64,000 nt of DNA from JBEKCD01 sp050015055 (GTDB taxonomy: Archaea > Thermoproteota > Bathyarchaeia > Bathyarchaeales > Bathycorpusculaceae). The stretch lies in the NCBI GenBank assembly GCA_050015055.1, contig JBEKCD010000002.1:124001-188000 (forward strand), written 5' to 3'. A program made the position numbers and the translations under genes. Below are positions 58,089-64,000 of this stretch, piece by piece (within the stretch, counting starts at the first letter, position 1; every line of letters starts with the position of its first letter). The notes under the pieces were generated by a model. It was not told where the DNA came from, did no database searches, and saw only the letters and a program-made list of their open reading frames with translations.

Positions 58089-59150
58089 TTGACTTCGAAG
58101 GTCGCTGTAGTTGAATTCGATGGAGAAAACATGGCTTCGTTGAAGCGAGCTTTCGACCTGATCGGGGGGATAGCTGACCTGAATGTTGTGGAGAGACCTG
58201 TGGTGATTAAGGTTGGAGTTTTCAGTCAGAAGGCAGAGAACCATTCATCGGTAGGCCTAGTTGACGCAATCATTCATCGCTTTGACAAGGCTCCAAAGAT
58301 ATTCGTTGTTGAATCTGACAACTACAGGGGCACTGGGTCGGAGAGGCTTCAAATCTGGAAAGAACTCTACACGAAACGGGTAGTTCCATTCAACCTTTCA
58401 GAGGACTCGGATACTCGAATAGCAAACATTGCTAACGAAGAGATGGAGATGTCACGCCTGCTGTTCAAACCCAACGTCTTGGTCAACACGCACATACTGC
58501 GTTCCTTTGAGAGTGGGAGCATCCTAAAGAACCTGTTCGGCTGTATATTGGATTCGAAGAGAATGAAGTATCACAAGGTTCTTCCCACGCTTCTCGCGGA
58601 TGTTTATGAGGCGATAGGCGGCATAGACCTTGCCGTGCTTGACGGGACGTACCTGTGGCGAGGCGCAGGAGATGCACGTGTGCGAATGAACACTGTGCTT
58701 GTTGGGAGAGATGCAGTTGCCCTGGAGACGGTTGGAGCAACTCTTGCTGGCCTTGATCCTCAAAAAATGCCAGTTATACAGGAATTTGTAAAGAGGGGTC
58801 TTGGAGAGGGTTCTCTGGAGAACATTGAGGTGGTGGGGGCTTCCCTTGAAAGTCTTCGGGAAAAATTCTCGTCGGCTGCAAAGGCTCAGAAAAAGCTTCG
58901 CGCGCGAGGTAGTGGTCCTCAAACGTGGGGTGGCCAAGCGAATCGTGCGTTTAGGGGCTTGATTCGAGAGGGATTCTTCAAACAACCCGATGGAAGAACA
59001 ATAGAAAACGTGGTCGAAGCCCTGGAGGCCCGGGGTCTCTCGGCTGAAGATAAGCAGGGGAAAATCGCGAGTTTTCTTACTCGAAGGGCCAAGAAAGGAA
59101 TCTTGAAAGAATCCAGGAATTCGAATGGAATGGTTTGCTGGACGGAATAG
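58089..59150 (+). CDS. DUF362 family protein with an extra C-terminal domain
   Basis: A 353-residue protein. The DUF362 domain is seen in V-V-I-K-V-G-V-F, V-V-E-S-D-N-Y-R-G-T-G, L-V-N-T-H-I-L-R, N-L-F-G-C-I and D-G-T-Y-L-W-R-G-A-G. Most DUF362 proteins carry ferredoxin Cys; this one does not. The last 70 residues form a helical domain with a winged-helix-like pattern. A G-run precedes the TTG at 58089, which is chosen over TTG 58065 and 58083. Function unknown. Confidence 0.78.
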   Translation: MTSKVAVVEFDGENMASLKRAFDLIGGIADLNVVERPVVIKVGVFSQKAENHSSVGLVDAIIHRFDKAPKIFVVESDNYRGTGSERLQIWKELYTKRVVPFNLSEDSDTRIANIANEEMEMSRLLFKPNVLVNTHILRSFESGSILKNLFGCILDSKRMKYHKVLPTLLADVYEAIGGIDLAVLDGTYLWRGAGDARVRMNTVLVGRDAVALETVGATLAGLDPQKMPVIQEFVKRGLGEGSLENIEVVGASLESLREKFSSAAKAQKKLRARGSGPQTWGGQANRAFRGLIREGFFKQPDGRTIENVVEALEARGLSAEDKQGKIASFLTRRAKKGILKESRNSNGMVCWTE

Positions 59151-59385
59151 TTAAGCTCAAAAGACGCGTGTTTTTTCACATGAACTTGAATAGAGGATTT
59201 TTCTAGAACAAGGTTCCACAAGCAATATGTATTTCTTTACCCTGAGCGAAGCATCAGGAGAAGGGAAAAGGATAGGGGAAGAGGCAGAAGGAGAAGGGGA
59301 AAAATTTTTCGTGCCTCTTCCCTTAACCTTTGACAACACTCTTTGCAGCTTTCTATTTAATCTTTGGCATTCAACCTTGAAATCA

Positions 59386-59934
59386 TCATCTGGCAAGAGG
59401 GCGTTCTGATGTGGACGTCAGTTGAAAACGGTATACTACAAGAGGAATCTTCTTTCCCCAAGGAGATTTCAACATTTCCTCTTTCACTTTCTTGAAACCA
59501 TTCTTTTCGTAGAATGCTCTAGCGTGAGCTTCGTCCTTTCCAGCTCTGACAATGATAGTCTTCGCCCCCTTTTTCTTTTGGTCTGCAATAGCTCTCTTCA
59601 GTAGTTTAGTGCCTATGCCCATTCTTTCGTACTCTGGAAAAACCACGATACGGTCCAGTTCCACTGTTGCGGAACCATGTCCCATGACCTGAGCAAAGCC
59701 CAGTATTTCGCGCCTATTCTTCAAAGCCAGATGGAAAGTTGCCTCTCCTGATCGAGCTGCACCTACTAGAACTTCTTCCGAAAAAGCCTTTTTGACGTAT
59801 TCCTCTGGAATGCCAAATTTCACAACGTTGTCCTGGTAAAGCTTGCCATTCTCGTCTTCCAGAAGTTTCTCAACCTTCCTGCTCAGAGACTTGATTCCGT
59901 TCTCGGTTGCTTTGCAAACACTAATGGGTTCCAT
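59386..59934 (-). CDS. GNAT family N-acetyltransferase
   Basis: A 182-residue acetyl-CoA-dependent enzyme. V-E-L-D-R-I-V-V-F-P-E-Y-E-R-M-G-I-G-T-K-L-L is the acetyl-CoA binding strand and loop (R-x-x-G-x-G/A), and H-A-R-A-F-Y-E-K-N-G-F the second signature. The first 60 residues may define the substrate, which is unknown. Confidence 0.87.
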   Translation of the reverse strand: MEPISVCKATENGIKSLSRKVEKLLEDENGKLYQDNVVKFGIPEEYVKKAFSEEVLVGAARSGEATFHLALKNRREILGFAQVMGHGSATVELDRIVVFPEYERMGIGTKLLKRAIADQKKKGAKTIIVRAGKDEAHARAFYEKNGFKKVKEEMLKSPWGKKIPLVVYRFQLTSTSERPLAR

Positions 59935-60011
59935 CTGAACACGCGAGTTATTTTATTCGCAACGGTTCTAATAACTTGTGGCATTTTTCCCACCGTAGCA
60001 TATGATCTGCG

Positions 60012-60559
60012 TTATTTCGAGGATGTTTTCGTCAGTATTTTTGGTTCTTTCCATTCTTCTCTAAGGATGCTGTACATGCAGTCGTCTCTCCATTTTCCTC
60101 TGCAGTAGAAGGTTTTTCTCAGGACTCCTTCTCTCTTGAATCCACCTTCTCAAGAGCTTTCCATGATGCCGTGTTTTCTGGGTCAGCTTTGGCTTGAATC
60201 CTAACAGCATCTTTTGAGAGGAATAGGTAGTCGACTGTCATCGTGATGGCTTCGCTGACATATCCCTTGCCTCTTTCACCTGGCACGATGAAGTATCCAA
60301 GCTCTATTTCTCCTGCTGACAAAAAGTGGGCTATGAAGCCGATTTTGGTTCCGTCCTTTTTCTCCACAAAAAACCACTGTGCGTCTCTGAGATTGTCGTA
60401 AGTCTTTTCTAAATCCCCTCTTGTCTCTTGTCTGAACGGCTCATATTCACCCATGAACTCAGGATTGTTGTCCCATTCCTGTAAGAATGGCATATCTTCT
60501 CTCTCTATTATTCTTAGGTTCACGTTGTTTCCTTCAAGCAATACGCAACACCACTGCAC
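60012..60559 (-). pseudogene. GNAT acetyltransferase (RimJ/RimL-like) with a one-base frameshift
   Basis: The intact part (60119-60559) has L-R-I-I-E-R-E-D-M-P-F, E-L-G-Y-F-I-V-P-G-E-R-G-K-G-Y and N-T-A-S-W-K-A-L-E-K-V, then ends early in D-S-R-E-K-E-S. Adding one G near 60140 restores V-G-F-K-R-E-G-V-L-R-K, the normal end of the family, and the frame continues to a stop at 60012. The lost base is in a short G-run, so sequencing error or a very recent mutation is likely. Confidence 0.8.
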
Positions 60560-60744
60560 ACTGTGTCTCTGGTCTTCTTTCCTTTCGAAAACTTTTATGT
60601 GTTATCCTGTAAAAGAAGAAAGAACGGATAATTCAGCCAGTGGACGCCTTCATCGAACCTCCGCGCGCCCCAATCAGAACCTCAAACAGAAACGTATTAT
60701 ATTTTGATACGATATCCTCTAGCGTATCAGTCTGAGGGTATATT

Positions 60745-62535
60745 ATGCAATTTACAACTAGACCGGTTTTGATGGGAACTAATGGCATGGTTACTTCGAC
60801 GCACTATCTTGCTTCTCAAGCTGGATTCTGCAGCCTCAAGCGGGGAGGTAATGCTGTTGACGCCGGAGCCACTATGTGGTTCTGCCTAACCATCCTCGAA
60901 CCACATCTAGTCGGCGTCGCAGGCGAATCGCCCATCCTAATATACTCCGCTGACGAAGAGAAAGTGATCGCAGTCAACGGTCAAGGTCCAGCCCCAAAAG
61001 CAGCCACCATAGACTGGTTTAAAGAACACGGCTACGATCTGATCCCTCCGGACGGTTTCTTGCCCGCTGTCGTTCCCAGTGCCTTCGACACGTGGGTCAA
61101 GGCCTTGGACAAGTTTGGAACCATGACGCTCGAAGAGGTTCTGGAACCTGCCATAGAGTTGGCTGCTAAAGGCTTTCCAATCTATCCGGAGCTTAGAAGA
61201 GGCTTAACTGAGCCTAATCAACAGGTCGGCTATTCCATAAACGGGAGCAAAGTGAAATCACGACCATTGAGCGTTGCTGAAAGATTCCTTAAAGAGTGGC
61301 GTTCTTCAGCCGAGATATACCTCGTTGAGGGACAGGTGCCCCTGGTTGGACAAGTTATCCGTAATCCCGAGTGGGCTCGCACTTTCGAGGAAGTTGTGAA
61401 GGTCGAGAAGAAAGTCCGAAAAAACGGACGCGAGGCGGGGCTGCAGGCAGCCCGAGACTATTTCTACTCAGGCCCCATCGCTCAGAAAATAGTCAAATTT
61501 ATGCAGACTTTCGAGTGCCGAGACGTCTACGGCAAAGAACATCACGGTCTACTCAGCCTAGAAGACTTGGCGGAGTACAGCGCGCGTTTCGAAGAACCGG
61601 TCACGGTCAAGTACCGTGAGTATGACGTTTACAAGTGTGGACCTTGGACGCAGGGCCCGGTGCTACTGCAGCATCTGAATCTGCTCGAAGGTTTTGATCT
61701 GCATCAGATGGGTCACAACACGGTTGACTATCTTCACACGTGGGTTGAGTGCGCCAAACTTGCATTCGCCGACCGCGAACAATACTACGCTGACCCTGAC
61801 TATGTCAAAGTGCCCTTGGACAGGCTTCTTTCAAAAGAATACGCCGACCGTCGCCGCACGCTCGTTGACCCAAATCATGCATCTATGGAGCTGAGGCCAG
61901 GGGGAACGGCGCCCGTCAAACTGAAATCTCAAAATGTGGGGCAATCAGAGGGTGACACGGTGCATTTGGAGGCTGTGGACAGGTTTGGAAACATGATTTC
62001 CGCAACGCCCAGTGGCGCTTGGATTTCCACTTCACCTATAATACCTGGCTTGGGGTTCTGCATGAACACTCGGGCTCAAATGTTCCATCTTGACGCCAGC
62101 CATGTCGAAAGACTAGAGCCGGGCAAAAAGCCGAGCACCACTCTGAGCCCTAGTCTGGTAATGAAAGAAGAAGAGTCTTACTTGACCTTCGGCACTCCTG
62201 GAGCAGATCAGCAAGATCAGTGGACACTCCAGTTCTTCCTGAATCACGTGGACTTTGGTATGGACATTCAGCTTGCTTTGGATAAGCCGACTGTTCACTC
62301 AACTCACTTTCCTGGTTCCTTCTGGCCTCACGCTGCTCACCCTGGAGTCATGCACGTAGAACCCGGTATATCGGAGGAGGCGATTTTGGGACTCAAGAAG
62401 AAGGGACACAAAGTAATCTTGGATGAGCCGTGGAGCCACGGTCGCTGCTTGGCCATTCAGTACGATGTCAACACCGGGGTAATGTCTGGTGGAGCGTCGC
62501 CCCGAGGAATGAAAGCCTACGCGATAGGATGGTAG
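60745..62535 (+). CDS. Gamma-glutamyltransferase family hydrolase
   Basis: A 596-residue Ntn hydrolase precursor. E-G-D-T-V-H-L-E-A-V-D carries the Thr that becomes the N-terminal nucleophile after self-cleavage. R-G-G-N-A-V-D-A-G-A-T-M, K-K-P-S-T-T-L-S-P and F-G-T-P-G-A-D are family blocks. No signal peptide is visible, so it is probably cytoplasmic. The substrate may be other than glutathione, as archaea rarely have it. It overlaps porGD by 7 nt and is first in that gene row. Confidence 0.88.
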   Translation: MQFTTRPVLMGTNGMVTSTHYLASQAGFCSLKRGGNAVDAGATMWFCLTILEPHLVGVAGESPILIYSADEEKVIAVNGQGPAPKAATIDWFKEHGYDLIPPDGFLPAVVPSAFDTWVKALDKFGTMTLEEVLEPAIELAAKGFPIYPELRRGLTEPNQQVGYSINGSKVKSRPLSVAERFLKEWRSSAEIYLVEGQVPLVGQVIRNPEWARTFEEVVKVEKKVRKNGREAGLQAARDYFYSGPIAQKIVKFMQTFECRDVYGKEHHGLLSLEDLAEYSARFEEPVTVKYREYDVYKCGPWTQGPVLLQHLNLLEGFDLHQMGHNTVDYLHTWVECAKLAFADREQYYADPDYVKVPLDRLLSKEYADRRRTLVDPNHASMELRPGGTAPVKLKSQNVGQSEGDTVHLEAVDRFGNMISATPSGAWISTSPIIPGLGFCMNTRAQMFHLDASHVERLEPGKKPSTTLSPSLVMKEEESYLTFGTPGADQQDQWTLQFFLNHVDFGMDIQLALDKPTVHSTHFPGSFWPHAAHPGVMHVEPGISEEAILGLKKKGHKVILDEPWSHGRCLAIQYDVNTGVMSGGASPRGMKAYAIGW

Positions 62536-63734
62536 ATCCCTGCAAGACCCGAGAGAATCGTTGCAGAAAAATCGTAAAATCGACACTAGGCTTATTAGAT
62601 TGCGACAGCTTGGAGCTGGATGTGAAAAGTGTGATACCAGAATATGACCAGTTGAATTGGGTCATAATTCATGGCAGAGGAGTGCTTAACACTGGTCACG
62701 CGGGTACGTTCGCTCGCATTCTGGCGACTGCGGGCGTGGTCTCAGGACGAGAATCGTATTATTATATGAGGTATGATGATTCTCCTGAACGGGATAACAT
62801 ACCCATGATTTTCTACACTGTCATGGGTAACCCTCGAATAGACGTTACCTTGCACGAAGAGGTTGAGCCCGTCGGAGAGGTTTTCAGCGCCATAGTCGTG
62901 ATGGAGCCCACGATACTCGTCAGCCAGACTTCTCAGAGGGCGTTGCTTTTCGACGGCGCGAAGAAAGACGCTGTTCTTGTTGTAAACACATCGTTGTCGC
63001 CGAAGGAAATCATACGATTGGTGAAGAAGAGGTGCCTCGCGCAGGATTGGTGTGGAAAACTAGTTACGATAAGAGCCAGAGAGTACGATGCTAACATCGC
63101 GTTTCCTCTGTTAGCCGCGTTGGTAAAGGGTTGGAGTGTGGTAAGCCTCGATGACTTACTGGATGCGCTTGATTCCTCTGGGCACGGAGACAAGACTGGT
63201 TTGGTGAAAAGAGTCTATTCTGACGCGGAACCTGTTGAGGTCAGAATCAATGCGAAGGAAACGATGATGGCGCAGACTAGAAAGTCAAAATCATCCTGCA
63301 AATTCAAAAAGGGAACGTGGGATTCGGAGACGTACCGGAGCTACCAAAAGGCAGCGGCCGAAGCATTATCCTACGCTGAGAGAATAAAAGCAATGCCGTC
63401 GTGGCAGGCTTTGTCCCCTGGGCTGATTGAATTCGGCCCTTCTCAGAATAAGAAAAACGTGGGGTTCACAACCTCTTTCGCTAGATTCCTCAGACCGACG
63501 ATAGATAAGAGCAAGTGTACTGATTGTAAGATGTGTTCTCTTTACTGTCCAGACGGTGCAATCGACTCCAAGCGCATCGAGGTAGATTTGAACTACTGTA
63601 AGGGTTGCGGCATATGCGCGCGGATGTGCCCCTCGAAAGCTATAGGCATGATAAGCGAACTGCTGGCGGCAGAAGGGCTGACTGAGAAAGAAATAACCGC
63701 GATTGAAGATGCACTCGTTGAGTATGGTTACTAG
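62529..63734 (+). CDS. 2-oxoacid:ferredoxin oxidoreductase, gamma and delta subunits fused
   Basis: A 401-residue protein joining the gamma subunit (V-I-I-H-G-R-G-V-L-N-T-G-H-A-G-T-F, then N-I-P-M-I-F-Y-T) to a delta subunit with two 4Fe-4S motifs (C-T-D-C-K-M-C-S-L-Y-C-P, then C-K-G-C-G-I-C-A-R-M-C-P). Such enzymes make or break acetyl-CoA with ferredoxin. The ATG at 62529 overlaps the stop of the upstream gene; earlier starts lie deep inside it. The alpha subunit gene follows after 12 nt. The gamma motif has V-L-N-T-G-H where pyruvate enzymes have G-Q-G, so a different 2-oxoacid is possible. Confidence 0.87.
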   Translation: MVDPCKTRENRCRKIVKSTLGLLDCDSLELDVKSVIPEYDQLNWVIIHGRGVLNTGHAGTFARILATAGVVSGRESYYYMRYDDSPERDNIPMIFYTVMGNPRIDVTLHEEVEPVGEVFSAIVVMEPTILVSQTSQRALLFDGAKKDAVLVVNTSLSPKEIIRLVKKRCLAQDWCGKLVTIRAREYDANIAFPLLAALVKGWSVVSLDDLLDALDSSGHGDKTGLVKRVYSDAEPVEVRINAKETMMAQTRKSKSSCKFKKGTWDSETYRSYQKAAAEALSYAERIKAMPSWQALSPGLIEFGPSQNKKNVGFTTSFARFLRPTIDKSKCTDCKMCSLYCPDGAIDSKRIEVDLNYCKGCGICARMCPSKAIGMISELLAAEGLTEKEITAIEDALVEYGY

Positions 63735-63746
63735 AAGGTGAAAATC

Positions 63747-64000
63747 GTGAGCACGCCGAAAACCGCCTCGAAACCTCTTACCCAAACTGTGCCCAAGAGG
63801 TTCATGTGGACAGGAACGCGGGCAATAGCTGAAGCCGTGAAGCTTGCGGACGTAGACGTTATAGCTGCGTACCCTATCAGACCGTACACTGGAGTCATGA
63901 ACTCTCTGGCCAAGATGCTGGCTGACGGAGAGTTTGCAGCTGAGATAATAGGTGCAGATTCTGAACACTCACAGTTTGAAATAGCAAAACACGCGTCCGC
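63747..64000 (+). CDS. 2-oxoacid:ferredoxin oxidoreductase alpha subunit, partial
   Basis: The first 84 residues are present; the gene runs off the right edge. K-R-F-M-W-T-G-T-R-A-I-A-E-A-V, A-A-Y-P-I-R-P-Y-T-G and I-I-G-A-D-S-E-H-S match the alpha-subunit start (usually A-Y-P-I-T-P, here with Arg). The start is GTG with AAGGTG upstream. It belongs to the porGD row. Confidence 0.85.
   Translation, partial: MSTPKTASKPLTQTVPKRFMWTGTRAIAEAVKLADVDVIAAYPIRPYTGVMNSLAKMLADGEFAAEIIGADSEHSQFEIAKHAS

Noticed and set aside
1..64000. CRISPR arrays or rRNA genes
   Set aside because: No regularly spaced repeats and no rRNA-like sequence were seen; the direct repeats in 3231-3378 are too few and unequal.

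Overview
The window is archaeal chromosome. It carries aRF1 (prf1), EF-2, XPB with Bax1, archease, RtcB, a tRNA splicing endonuclease homologue, AfpA-type flavoprotein, GfcR and TrmB regulators, and TATA-like boxes 25-45 nt before many starts. A tetrahydromethanopterin formyltransferase (Ftr), an MtdA/MtdB-type methylene-H4MPT dehydrogenase and a pyruvate:ferredoxin oxidoreductase cluster fit an anaerobic TACK archaeon with an H4MPT C1 pathway. Bathyarchaeia is my best guess, but no marker here proves it. Some genes look bacterial in type (MetK, KdpABC, ArsM).

Layout. 1-2.9 kb: histidine phosphatase (cut by the window edge), metK, a hypothetical gene and a DUF429 gene with a replaced 5' end. 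2.82-6.94 kb: a 4.1-kb integrated element between 15-bp direct repeats, with a HUH rolling-circle Rep, four Cys-rich mini-proteins plus one further small ORF, a zinc ribbon, a tyrosine integrase and structured DNA. Its + strand is very rich in G and T. It sits inside the DUF429 gene, and integration exchanged the 5' ends of the host gene and the integrase gene in frame. 7-27.9 kb: mostly housekeeping genes, including prf1, ftr, the bax1-xpb pair, mtdB-like, archease, rtcB, an intron-containing tRNA-Gly, apt and mtnP. 27.9-31.4 kb: an accessory patch with an integrase remnant, a stand-alone TIR-like (CAP12-type) protein followed by a highly structured ~100-nt element, and a HExxH metalloprotease. 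31.6-36.7 kb: split LysO, AfpA, an iron-sulfur flavoprotein, EF-2 and a PUA-like protein. 37-43.6 kb: kdpABC and a CBS protein, between two near-identical stand-alone Lrp/AsnC ligand-binding domains and mixed with transposase debris. 44-51.8 kb: RNA cytosine methylase with PUA partner, ArsM, CMD protein, TrmB regulator with palindromic operators, signal peptidase, MFS transporter and an internally duplicated membrane protein. 52-64 kb: mtnA-endA-hisS operon, HhH glycosylase, gfcR, cutA-like, DUF362, two GNATs (one frameshifted), a gamma-glutamyltransferase-family gene and porGD-porA.

Connections. MetK, MtnP, MtnA and Apt together suggest AdoMet synthesis and recycling of methylthioadenosine. 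The tRNA-Gly intron at the noncanonical position 29/30, the EndA homologue, RtcB and archease form a tRNA splicing theme. Ftr, the Mtd-like enzyme and PorGDA form a C1/acetyl-CoA theme. The most novel item is the 5'-end-swapping element. Next are the tRNA intron and the structured element behind the TIR gene.
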